This document shows positions 12,755 to 23,845 of a stretch of DNA of 64,000 nt, in pieces. Position 1 is the first letter of the stretch. Every line of letters begins with the position of its first letter. The translations under genes were made by a program, and so were the position numbers. Under the pieces are notes generated by a model. The model was not told the origin of the DNA. It did no database searches and saw only the letters and a program-made list of their open reading frames with translations. Source of the stretch: Theobroma cacao (Eukaryota > Streptophyta > Magnoliopsida > Malvales > Malvaceae); the NCBI RefSeq assembly GCF_000208745.1, contig NC_030852.1, positions 24,290,636 through 24,354,635 on the forward strand, given 5' to 3'.

Positions 12755-13653
12755 GGGTCTGTTTGTTTTAATGTAAAAGCTTTTCCGAATAATATTTTCA
12801 TGACATAATATTGTTTAGATGACTAAAAATGAAAATCAAATGAAAAAAATTTTACAGGTCAATGAAAAAAATGCTCGTTGGCCTTGTAAATTGTCTTACG
12901 CTCTCGAGGAGAGTGAGACAATTTTCAAGACTCCCACTTTGTTCTGCCCCTTTTCTTCCTTAGTCCTCCCTGTGTCCTGACCCTCCCCTGTCCCAACCCC
13001 TCTTCTCTCTCGCCTACTTTGTTAGTCCTCCTTCCTCCTTCCATCATTATTGACGACATTAACCTTACCTTTTGTTTTTTCCTTCTTTCTTCCTTTCTCC
13101 TTTTCTTTCTTTCATTTTCTTTTTTGCAACCAAAACCATGTCTCTCTCTCCTATTATAGCCACCACCATTGCCGTCAAGTTCATCTCTCTTTCTTCTTCT
13201 TGTTTATTTTTTCTGTTTTTTTTCTTTTCTTCCCTTATTGAATCATTGTCCCTCTTTTCTTGTTTATAGCCCCAAATTGAGACCAAATCATATTTTCTTG
13301 TACTTTTTGTTTTTTTTTTTTTGTGATTTTGGCTTGATTTATGATTTGTGTGTATACACTCTTTGATTTTGGCTTAATTTATGTCCATAATCCACTCCTA
13401 TCAGGTGAGAGTTTGATCTCAAATTAAAATTTTTGGTGTTGAAATGGATCAGACATGCATTATTTTTTAGGATAAAAATTTTGTTTGAAAATGAGTGATA
13501 ATGAAAAATATTTTCTATAAGTTAATCGAAACAATAGAAAATGTTTTCCACAATTTATCCAAATAACAAAAAAACATTAAATTTTTCTGTAAAATATTTA
13601 AGAAAGAAAAAATTATTTCCTAACAAGTTATTTTACGGTTACCAAACGGACCC
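12755..13653. mobile_element. PIF/Harbinger-like non-autonomous element
   Basis: The ends are GGGTCTGTTTG and CAAACGGACCC, inverted repeats with one mismatch, and the element is flanked by TAA on both sides (12752-12754 and 13654-13656). A 3-bp TAA/TTA duplication is the mark of PIF/Harbinger and Tourist-type elements. The 899-bp interior has no transposase; it holds a long C/T-rich stretch (about 13012-13330) that yields only low-complexity reading frames. It sits inside the older element whose arms are at 9096 and 13872. Confidence 0.75.
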
Positions 13654-13871
13654 TAAGCTTAAAGGGTAAAAAAGGGTGAGACAGAGTTACAGCTGGAAAC
13701 ATTGTCTTATCAGGCTTTGTTTTAGGGTCTTACCCAAGTTTGCTACCCATTTGTTGTTGTAAAGAAAGTTTAAAAACTTTGAAATGAGTTATGAGGTCTG
13801 AAATGAAATGGTGGGTTTATGAAGGGACTCTGCTATTGTGTTTTTGTAACTTTGGCAGTGGTTTTGGCTTA

Positions 13872-14016
13872 AATGAAAATGAGCTGTGAAGGGAAAAAGA
13901 TATGAGAGAGAAAAAAGGAAAAAAAATTAAAACCAAACATGTATTAACTCAGTAAAAAAATAGATATGTATCAATTTGTGAAAGTTAAGGCACATAATGA
14001 GGTAGGGAATAGGGGC
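13872..14016. repeat. Right terminal inverted repeat of the older nested element
   Basis: Reverse complement of 9096-9243 over nearly its whole length. Between the two arms lie solo LTR copy 3 and the PIF-like element, both younger than the element they interrupt. Confidence 0.75.
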
Positions 14017-14186
14017 TAGGTTTTTAAATTTGAAAAAAAAAAGATATAGATGACCAAAACAAAAGGACTTTATCATTTTTTTATCTAAAAGACTTATTAA
14101 TCATCCTTCATTAATCACCTTTGTTCATGACAATTAGCAATTCTTATGGTTGTTGTACTTCTTCTTTAGCAAGGCCATTGGCTAAC

Positions 14187-15688
14187 TGATAACTCTATGA
14201 TATAGAGTTATTTGTACTCTATTTTGATAATAATTTAGCTTCCTTCATGTTGTAATGCATAGATATTAGTAGGTTTTAGTTAAATTATTTTAAGTTAATT
14301 AATTTAGGTAAGTCCATCTAATCTTAGTTAATTTTAAACTTAATTTGGTTTTAATGTAATTAATATATGTTGTTATCAATTTATTTGTCCTTTTGTAGAT
14401 GTCTAATGAAGGAAGAGAGCAATTTCAAGGTGTAGACCTTCACTGCATATATTTTGATATTTTGGCCATAACTTCTTCTACAGAACTCCAAATAATATGA
14501 TTCTTAAACCATTGAAAAGATAAGAGAAAAAGATACAATTTTTATGTTTGCCAATTCAGCTTGTAAACTGGTCAAAAATCGTGTCAAAATTGAAACACTG
14601 TAGTAGTCCTAAAGCAATTACGATTTTTGCTAATTAATGGGTCGAGGCCCTGACTCACTTAGTCTGATGAGAAAATCCTGATTGAAACTAACTTCTTTCT
14701 TCACCCAACTTGGCCTACCTTTAAAACCCTATAGACACAACCTTTCGAAAGACTTTTAAAGGAAAGAGCAAAACATTAGATTGAAAAGTTGAAAATCAAG
14801 CCACAAAGTCATTAAAGTTAAGAAGAAATTAAGAGATTTAAGAAGATTTGGCAGATCAAGATTACAGTTCTTGGGTTTTATTATCTTTTTATTGAATTTT
14901 TATTTTCTTAGTTTGATTTTAATGTTTAAACGTAATTTGATAATGATGTGTGACTTGATGGTGAACTAAATTATTAATCTAAGATTATAATTGAACTCAA
15001 TACATAGTCTAATTTATTTATCTCTCTTTTGCTTATGTTTGATGGATTTAAGTTTTTTATTTTATTTTGTTCTTAATGCTTCAATTGCCTAATCACCAAT
15101 TAAATTGAATTGGAAACTTAGGTTAAACCCTAACGAAGGAGATTTAGGTAGACCTTGAATAGAATAGAGTGTGATCGAATACACCTAGTTGATTAAGTGG
15201 TTTGATTTGCATATAAGGTAGATATACACCTATAAGCTATATGTAGCCAAAATTAAAACACGAACTTAATGAATCTACCTTTAATTTAATTTGCATAGAC
15301 ATATAGCAAATTAATTGGGAAAGATATTTTTATGAGAAACTCGACAAAGACTTGTAAATAATTTAAGACTCTAGGTTAGCAACTTAATCCACTAAGCTAA
15401 GTTAAGAGAGAGAGAGAGACAATAATTAGATGAAATATCGAGGGACAATATAATCTTAGGTCTAAAAGTCAATCAAGTTTAGAAAAGTAATTTTGCTGAG
15501 TAAATTTAGAGTAGTTTTAACTATTAAGTTTTGCTTTTAATTCAATTTTTAGTGTTTGGATAAAATTAGGGTATGTAATTTTAGCAATTAATATTAAGAA
15601 TTAATTCAATTCCCTGTGAGATCAACATTCTACTCATCATTATATTATCTGTGTGATACGTATACTTGCGTGGGTAGTAAATTGAACA
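14187..15688 (+). mobile_element. Athila/Tat-like LTR (solo or fragment)
   Basis: It begins TGATAACTCTATGATATAGA and finishes after CCCTGTGAGATCAACATTCT and ATACTTGCGTGGGTAG, the signature opening and closing text of Athila-type Ty3-gypsy LTRs in dicots. A block around 14,440-14,480 (TTGGCCATAACTTCTTCTAC) is also typical of these LTRs. I found no matching 5-bp flank, so the right boundary (here set at GAACA) is uncertain and the copy may be truncated. There is no internal coding region. Confidence 0.6.
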
Positions 15689-17553
15689 ATACTAAGTTAT
15701 TCACAATTCTAAGGGTGGCGAATCTCTCAACTTTCACTTGGTGTTTTAAGCGTTCTATAGGCAGGATATATCTCCTAAATCTCCATGGAGCCTTCGAATC
15801 CACTTTACTGCATTGGAGGAATCATTTTCCATTACAAGGCCATGTGAATTTGTCCATTCTAAGGTGGCAAAAATTTTATATGCTTCATTGATGACATGTA
15901 GTTGAACAAGATTGGAGTCAACTAGTCCAATTACTTTTACTAATTGAATCTTAATATCCCCTACTTCATTTTTGAGCATCCCACCTATACTCGCTTCTCC
16001 CAAACAACCTCATCATTTCGCCCACATTAAATTTTAAGTATTAATCTGGTGGTTTTGTCCATGTTGTAACCTTTTTCCTAGTTTATGTTTACAAACTACT
16101 CTAGCAAGCATGAGAAATCTAAAAGTATTCACAACAAAATTATTCTCATTCGACCATTTAGCATTTGGGCACCACGTCATTCGTAACTTAACAAAATCAA
16201 AAAGCTGTGATCCATCCCAAACCTTCACCTTGAATATCATTTCATTTCAAAAAAGCCGCATAAACCAAATTATCATAATGAACACCATACATCAAACCGT
16301 TCCACCCACAAAGGTCTTAATCACATCATTCCATGTCATGAACACAAAAGTAGCCTTCCTTAACTTTGTCCACCTCACCCTCAAGAGTAGCTCCATGCGG
16401 TCTAAACCTTCCATAATTCTAAACACTTAAAGAATAAATGATCTATTATCTCATCTTCAAAATTTCAAAATATGCACTTGGATTGATATCTATTGGTTAG
16501 CTTTCTCCCCATGAGTTTATCTTTAGTCGTGACCTTGCCTTACATCACTTGCTAACAAAAAATCCTAATTTTATAAGGTTCTAAACCTACCCAAACCTAT
16601 TTCTAAAAACTCTCATCCTTGCTGTTTATGCCTATGACCAACCTATAAAATGATTTTGTGGTGTAATTCTCATTGATTGATCCTTTCAATATCACTTTGT
16701 CATGTTGGTCTAAACCTAGGCAAAAATCTTTTAAAACATGTAACAATTGATCCCATTGATCTACTTCTCAATCGAATATCCTTCTTCGTAATGTGACATT
16801 CAACCACCACTTAATGTTTTCCATTGGCCCATATGCACACAATACCTCATTTTTATTGATTACTAGTGCATAAAATTTCGAAACGTATATTTGAGTACTA
16901 TTCCTTTAATCCACTCATCTTACCAAACTAAGATATTTTTACCCTCACCGACCACATACTAGATCTTCTGTCAGCATGTTGGTGATATTTATTGTATGAG
17001 ACAAATGGACTTATAATATTTTTCTATAAAAAGGATGTTTTTTTCTTCCTTCAAAATCCAAGACCAATTTCTTACTTTTCACTCCTTTTTTCTTTACAAT
17101 GGACATTCTTCAAAGGTTATCTTGTTCATTCCCATATGTCTAAATCCACTTATTAAGGAAAGATTTATTTTTCAATTGTAAATCGATGATTACAAGCCTT
17201 TTTACATCCATGTATGTATTTGCACACTAAGTCCCAATTAATAAATTAAATTTTCTTCCTTTTAATGATCCACTCCACAAAAATATCTTTTATACTTTAT
17301 CCAATTCCTCTTTCTCTTGCATCGAGATTTCGAATAGGGGCATAAAGTAAAAAAGAAGACTCTTAGGCACCAATTTCAACAAGGTGATTATTCCCTCTAT
17401 AGACAAAACCTTAAATTTTTAAATAGCCAACTTAGACTTAACTTCTTCATCATTGGTTTCAAAATTTTGGTTAGAACTCAAAGGTAATCTCAAATATGTT
17501 GACAGTAGAACTTGTACCCTACAATTTAGAGTCCCTCTACACTAATTCACTAT

Positions 17554-17856
17554 TTAATTACCTATATCTACACCAATAAGGAAACTCTTACTAAACTTAA
17601 TTTCGATACTCAAAATTGCCCAAAAACATTTAAGGATTCTTTTAACATTGATTAGATTCCCAAATTTTGACTCACAAAACACCATGGTGTTGTTTGCATA
17701 TTGCAAGTGTGATATTATTAAGTCACCCCTCCTTATACTTACACCCTTACAGAAACTCATGTTGCTCGTTTTACTCAATAGGACACTCAAGGATTTTGAT
17801 ATCATGTCAAAAAGAAAAGGGGATAAAGGACATTTCCATCTTAATTCATTTTGCAA
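17554..17856 (-). pseudogene. LINE reverse transcriptase fragment with mutated active site
   Basis: This 100-residue frame carries the RT palm region: CPLSPFLFDMISKSLSVLL, then GVSIRRGDLIISHLQYANN, then IKFSKSFLIGV. In working LINE RTs the motif after HLQ is YADD, the two aspartates binding the catalytic metals. Here both are asparagine (YANN), each explained by a G-to-A change, so the enzyme would be dead even if the frame were open. The family assignment is firm. Confidence 0.88.
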
Positions 17857-18879
17857 TGTCTAGCTGGTGCCCTATTGACGAGTACTAATAGCAAAACCTA
17901 AAAAGCATATGTCTTCATCCTTTATCTCTATCATTATTCTAGCCCCATCCTACAAATCACCAAGTTCATAAAGTCTCAATTGACATTAGCATAAGCCTTT
18001 TCAAAGTCCACCTTAAAAATCAATCCACTGTTGTTATCCCTTTTTAATTGATCAATAACCTCGTTAACAATTAAAATGCAATCCATTATTTGTACGCCTT
18101 TTATGAATTCAAATTGATTACTTCCAATGACCCCTTGTATAACTTGTTTCAAATGGCAAAAAGCATTTTTGCAATAATTTTATAAACACTCCCCACCAAG
18201 CTTATCAAAGCTATAAACGAGGCATTGACACAATCCTCTCTCTTTTAGAAAATGTAAAATTCCTGCATGAACTCCAATACCTCATCTTTAAACCTACTTC
18301 ACTTGTTTTTAAAGGATTTAATATTGAAACAACCAACTTTTATTGCTTTATTACCATTACACTTGGAAATATCCATTGCATACTTCTACCTCTAAGAATG
18401 GTCTTTTGAGAAACTAGACTGACTATTTACTAAAAGTTTTGAGGCTACAATCCAAATCCCATAAGCTCATTACTTCTTTATGTTTATAAAAATTTTTAAA
18501 ATGGCAAGCAACTTCTTCCTTAATCAACTGTAGATCAGCAACCAATCTTTCTTATATAGCAAGCTTATGGATGTCATTGGCTTTTTTTCTTGCTGATGCA
18601 ACTACATGGAAGAATTTAATATTCCTATCACTTTCTTGAAACCATTTGACCCTCAATTTCTGTTTCCATATCCTTTCCTTTAACTTATATATAGACCACA
18701 ATTCAACCTTCATTGACTAATTCCTTTATTTCAACATCATTAATGACTTCTCTTGCAAACTATTAGTCATCTTTTGAATATCCTCCTCAAGCTTTGCTAT
18801 TTTGTCATAACTTCCTATAATGAATTTTTTGCCATGATTGGAGAGCTGACTTGAACCTCTTAAGTCTATACCAAATACA

Positions 18880-19721
18880 TTATCTTTTTATCTCTCGTGA
18901 TGTTGTTTCCTTCAATGCCTCCTTAATGGTCTTTTGGAAGCTAGCCTCCCTCAACCAATGATTATAAAATATATTTGGTTTTGCACCTAAATTAACCTCT
19001 TTAGACAAAAATATCGACCTGTGATTGGATAGTGAACAAGAAAGGCATCTTTGCATGCTATCATTGTTATCCTCCATAAACTTAATGTTGATAAGGAATC
19101 AATCAAGCCTACTAAAAGTTGCTTCATCTCTATTATTGCACCATGTAAAGATACCTTCCACCATCGGAAGATCCATGAAGCCCATTTCATTAATAAACTC
19201 TACAAATTCTTCTTAAATGTTTTAGTTATAAGTTCTTCGTATTATTTCCTCTCTTTTTTTTACTTCATTAAAATCTCCCCCTAAGCACCATAGAGGCCTC
19301 AACCCCTTACAATTATTTACCAACTCATCTCACAACTCTCTTATTTAATTATCATCATTAGGAGTATAAATGTTTTCAAAAACACACCTTTTGCTATTTT
19401 TCATTAATCTTCCAATAAGAACAATAAAGTTATTTTTCACCACACTTGTCTCTAGATACAAAAAAGACTCATTCTAGATGGTGATTAAACCCCCCCAAAT
19501 GTGCCCTTAGCCTTGGAAACTTGTCTCAAGATCATATATTTACCCCAAATAGCTTTGTACAAACAATTGTCCACATTTTTTAGTTTCATTTCTTGTAAGA
19601 ATACCATTATAGTTTTTACTTTAATAATCAACTTCATGATCGCCCTTATTTTTTCCTTTCTCCCTCGACCTCTTACATTCCAAGTCAACATAATCATAAA
19701 AAAAAACTTACCCCCTTGCAA
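18880..19721 (-). pseudogene. LINE endonuclease domain remnant
   Basis: The first part (19721-19485) reads MLTWNVRGRGRKEKIRAIMK and later FLQEMKLKNVD, the opening of an exonuclease-endonuclease-phosphatase domain with the conserved Asn and the Gln-Glu metal-binding pair. A second part near 19190-18880 contains WKVSLHGAIIEMKQLL-type and LSNHRSIFL text corresponding to the C-terminal part with the catalytic S-N/D-H motif. In LINEs this domain nicks the target DNA. The parts are out of frame with each other. Confidence 0.75.
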
Positions 19722-20098
19722 ATGAAATTTATTGTCTCATCAACTTGCTCGCTTCATTCAATCCTTGTCTAAGCTTATTGAAGAACTCGATCATCTCCTC
19801 TTAGCTACCTTTAAAGATAATTCTCAACTTTGTTACTACCACCCCTGTTTCCTCTACTTCTCTCGAAATCACTCTATTTTTGTAGAGAATGTCCTCATCT
19901 AAGATTGAATCCTTCGAATTGTCTTCAATCGATTTTTGCTCACTATATAGAATTTCTCATATCACTTTCCTCATGTCTCTTTTTTCTTATAGTCGAATTC
20001 AATTTCCTATTTTCATCATGTTTTCACCTCATTTGCCTCTTTCTAATCTTTTTTAAATAGGGAACAACTTGCCTCAATAGTTGCAAAATTAGAATCCC

Positions 20099-20110
20099 CC
20101 CCCCCCCCCC
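20099..20110. repeat. Poly-C run
   Basis: Twelve consecutive C (G on the LINE coding strand). Such a run slips easily in replication and sequencing, so its length may be unreliable. Confidence 0.9.
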
Positions 20111-20539
20111 AATTTATCCACTATGCACACCCATTGGATCTCTTCCTTCACTTTTGTATTTACCCTCAATCCTTCTCCACTTGCTTCTAGAGCGTGATCA
20201 TCCCCTTTGCCCTTAATGAGCCATCTTCATTGAGGCGCACTCTCAAATAGGTGGAAAATGAAAAAATAAATATGCAAAGAATTTACGAACATCTAATTTT
20301 GTGCAAAACAAAATAATGTTGCATGAGATGGTTTTTCAGAGATTTCAGACATAGCATTCAGATAATAGGAGAAGAGTGATATTAAACCGAATGAGGAACC
20401 GGTCATGATGAATCGAAAGCTTGGAGAATGATGTCAAATCAGAAATCCCTGATACGGTGGTGAATCAAAAGGAGAAAGATGTGAATCCAAAGCACGAAAT
20501 GGTCGTGCTACAACAGGCCATATGTGACAAGGCTGTGGC

Positions 20540-21020
20540 AGGGTAGGGTTTAGAGTTTGTGAAACGGCATGTTGGGAATGTGTGACATGACATGGTGGGA
20601 ATGTGTGACACAGCAGGGTTTAAAGTTTGTGACACACCATGGAAAGAATCTGTGACCGCAGGGTTTAGAGTTTGTGACACGCCATGGAGGAAATCTGTGA
20701 GACGGCAGGGTTCAGAGTTTATGACATGGCATAAAGGGAATCTAAGACACATCAGCGTTCAAACTTTGTGACACGCCATGGAGGGAATCTGTGACATGGT
20801 AGGGTTCAGAGTTTGTGACACCCCATTGAGGGAATCTGTGACACGGCAGCGTTTAAAGTTTGTGACACGCCATGGAGGGAATCTGTGACACGTCAGCGTT
20901 CAGAGTTTGCGACACTCCATGGAGGAAATCTGTGATACGGTAGGGTTCAAAGTTTGTCAGATTGCATAGAGATTTATGACACTGTAGGGTTTAGAGTGTG
21001 TGACACAACATGGCAATTTA
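20540..21020. repeat. Minisatellite, about 47-bp unit
   Basis: Roughly nine to ten diverged copies of a unit containing TTTGTGACACGCCATGGAGG followed by AATCTGTGACACGGCAGGG. Each unit has two GTGACAC words. It lies just outside the left inverted repeat of the MULE and has no counterpart on the right side, so I cannot tell if it belongs to the element. The reading frames across it are repeat artefacts. Confidence 0.85.
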
Positions 21021-21511
21021 TGGGTGACACGACATGGTTTGAAAAAGGGGAAAAAAAAACAGGCAAATAACAAGGACACCGATTAGACTTCCACTGAATG
21101 AATTCAATGAATAAATGAATATTTATAAAGGAAATTGTGAGACCATTTCATTTTAATTAAATATTTTTCAAAAATCACAAACGTCTGTGTGAAGAAACTT
21201 AAAGAGTTTGATTTGATTCATTCCTCATTCCCAAATGTATCAGAGTGTTCGACTTTGTTCTTTGCAAGCTTGACGACACCACAGTAACAATGTTGGTTAT
21301 CAATGAAAAGGTCAGTCAGTCTGAAAATAAAACTTTTAAAACTTTCTTCTGTTCGTTAATTTTTTGCTGGGTTTGTGTGATATGTTTGTGTTTTTTCAAT
21401 CTTTTTCAATTGTTATGTTTAAACTATTTTCTTCTCGATTTTATGGTCGTACCAAAGTTTTAAACTACAATAGATATGGCGTGTAGTGGGTTAACTGCTT
21501 TTGGAGTTTTT

Positions 21512-21683
21512 AACTTGTCACGATATTGGTTATTTTATGGCAGTTCGTGTAACGAGTTAGTAATTACACTGATTGACGCGTCACACGTCATGGGTATTTT
21601 AGGCCAGTTCATGTAAGGACACAGTAATTATAGTGATTGGTGTGTTAGCGTTGTCGTGTTACAACATTTGACTTGATACGTAT
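21512..21683. repeat. Left inverted repeat of the MULE
   Basis: Begins ACTTGTCACGATATTGGTTA and aligns with the reverse complement of 32684-32900 with scattered substitutions. It leads into the 31-bp minisatellite. As the region upstream of the Ulp1-like gene it probably contains that gene's promoter (inference). Confidence 0.85.
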
Positions 21684-22012
21684 GGCGTGTTACAACATTT
21701 TACGTTATATGCATGGCTTGTTACAACATTATGAGTTATATGCATAACGTGTTACAACATTTGACGTTATATGCATGGCGTGTTACAATATTTGACGTTA
21801 TATGTATGGCGTGTTACAACATTTGACGTTATATGCATGGCGTGTTACAACATTTAAAGTTATAGGCATGGCGTGTTACAATATTTTACGTTATATGCAT
21901 GGCATGTTACAACATTTGATGTTACATGCATGGCATGTTACAACATTTTACATTATATGCATGGCGTGTTACAACATTTTACGTCATATGCATGGCGTGT
22001 TACAACATTATG
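21650..22012. repeat. 31-bp minisatellite at the left end of the MULE
   Basis: About eleven copies of a unit GCATGGCGTGTTACAACATT followed by TGACGTTATAT. The mirror end near 32684-32760 has only two to three copies of the same unit in reverse, so the array expanded on one side only. The long open frames across it simply follow the repeat and are not genes. Confidence 0.92.
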
Positions 22013-23404
22013 GGTTAACTCACTTGTGCATGTGTGCCATGTTTTGCAGATGCAGTCCAAACAGTATGAGGATCTTTACAATTTGCTTATTGTGCCGAAG
22101 GAGAAGTGGGTGTTCAATGTCGCTACTAACATCCACTGTAAGTGGTCGCAACCACATTACATCAACAAGACTCTCAAAGAGAAAAGAGAGTATGATGCAG
22201 TGAAACGTACATGCTTCAGAATACTACTGGACATATATCCACAAGGCTACTTCTCCGCTGGTTTCCTGCATAACATCATGATTTATTGAATCACTATGAC
22301 AAATTCAATGGAGCATGAGCTATGGTTTGCCATTGGCAAAAGCAAGGCACGCATATCAAAGCAATTACTTTGTCTTATCATCAGACTAAAGTTTTGTAGA
22401 ATGCCATGTGTTCACATGATCGTACGAGGTTGTTGCGGACGACATTCATGTGATATACTGGAATGGGCAGCAGAACGTTAAGCTGCAGGCGTTGCTTGAT
22501 ACGTTCCACAGAGGTAACTTTCAGCAATCGGGAGATGCGACCAAGATGGCACTCACCTTGATTGCGAATAACATTTTATTTGGTCAAGACTACAATAGAC
22601 AAGTGACCCCTTGGCTCTTGTCGTTGGTGGAGGACATCGACGCTTGGAATGTCTTCCCATGGGGTCACTATGTTTAAAGGCTGACCTTGGACTACCTTTT
22701 GAAGGGGTTCGAAGTGCCTGCCTCGAACGTGCAGAAAGATCGTTTATGGTACAACATTTACAGATTTACGTGAGTGATACAAGTACTGTCACGTAACATT
22801 TTTCATTTTCTTTTTGACCTAATAATTTATGGTTGTAATCGTTTATCATTTACGGTCTGATAATGGTTACATTTGACTTGCAGTTCTAGGCAATAGAGGT
22901 AATTTTGACCTTGTGAAAAATAGTTACCCTTCTGCTCCGAAAGACAACGTCTACCCACGCATGTGCAGATGGCAATGCAACCAGAAGCCAAAAGATTTCT
23001 ACAAGGCAGTTGAGATGTTGGAGTCATCTCAGCAAGTGAGTGAACAGCTATTAATTTCTATCGTGAATTTGTATAATAATTTTCCCTAAAATTTAATCAC
23101 AATCCCAATTTTGCAGTTATGGGTAGTGGAGACTTTGGAGCCCACCCCAAATGAGGCCAGTCGGGATTATTTTGTGGACATTGATGTCACGTTATCTAAG
23201 GGCCACCAATACGTGCCAATAGGGCACATGGAGGATCAAGCAGATTGGGGCTTAGATGCAAGGGAAAATAGGAGAAACTTGAAGCACAAAAGAGCCACTG
23301 GTTCCATGAAGGTGAGGCGCACCGCCGCTGCTATTGTCGATGAGCTGTCAGTCCCCAAGTTGATGGAGAAAGGTGACAACCATGGCAATAGTAGTGAAAA
23401 GCTA

Positions 23405-23845
23405 GTAAGGACGGTTCTAACGATTTGTGTTCAACAATTCCATATGTGATTATTGAATAACATATTTGTGTTTGCAGTTGGACCATGCGACGATAGCTTC
23501 ACAACCACCGATAGGTCTTCTTCAGACTCACAATGCTAACGAGGAGCCGGTAAGAACAGTTATAACGATTTGTGTTCAACAATTTCATATGTGATTATCG
23601 AATAACATATCTGTGTTTGCAATTGGACCATGCGACGACAGATCCTCAACCACTGAGAGGTCCTCCTCAAATGCACAGTGCTAACAACCCGTTGGTAAGA
23701 TCGGTTCTAATGGTTTGTGTTCAACATTTTCATATATTTTTATCGAGTAATACATTAATTTCTGTTATTGTAGTTGAGGGAGGCGACGACAGCTCCTCAA
23801 CCACTAATCGGTCCTGCTCAACCGTAAAGTGGTAACGAGCCGTCG
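23405..23845 (+). repeat. Triplicated intron-exon unit, 145-bp period
   Basis: Successive donors GTAAGG/GTAAGA at 23405, 23550 and 23695 are exactly 145 bp apart, and a decayed fourth (ATAAGG) is at 23846. Each unit holds a roughly 73-nt intron and a 72-nt exon starting TTG: 23478-23549, 23623-23694 and 23774-23845. The exon is phase-symmetric (24 codons), so copies can be gained without frame change. Copy 2 has lost its acceptor (TTTGCAA instead of TTTGCAG); copy 3 has a TAA stop and a lost donor. Confidence 0.85.

Larger units (their letters stand above)
15690..20250 (-). mobile_element. Decayed L1-type LINE, reverse strand
   Basis: Read on the reverse strand, the parts come in LINE order: an ORF1-like tail (about 20250-20050, RVRLNEDGSLRAKG), an endonuclease domain (19721 to about 18880), reverse transcriptase (about 18600-17300), a zinc-finger region (around 16430-16100) and an RNase H-like region (about 16003-15755). 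All frames are broken by stops and shifts. No poly-A (poly-T on this strand) is seen at its 3' end, where the Athila-like LTR abuts, so that end is probably lost. Confidence 0.8.

Noticed and set aside
13050..13366. Forward Phe/Ser/Leu-rich frames resembling signal or membrane peptides
   Set aside because: They translate a C/T-rich low-complexity tract within a MITE-like element.
21802..22289. Two long overlapping open frames (133 and 138 residues) across the 31-bp repeats
   Set aside because: They follow the minisatellite; only the part after 22050 belongs to the Ulp1-like gene.
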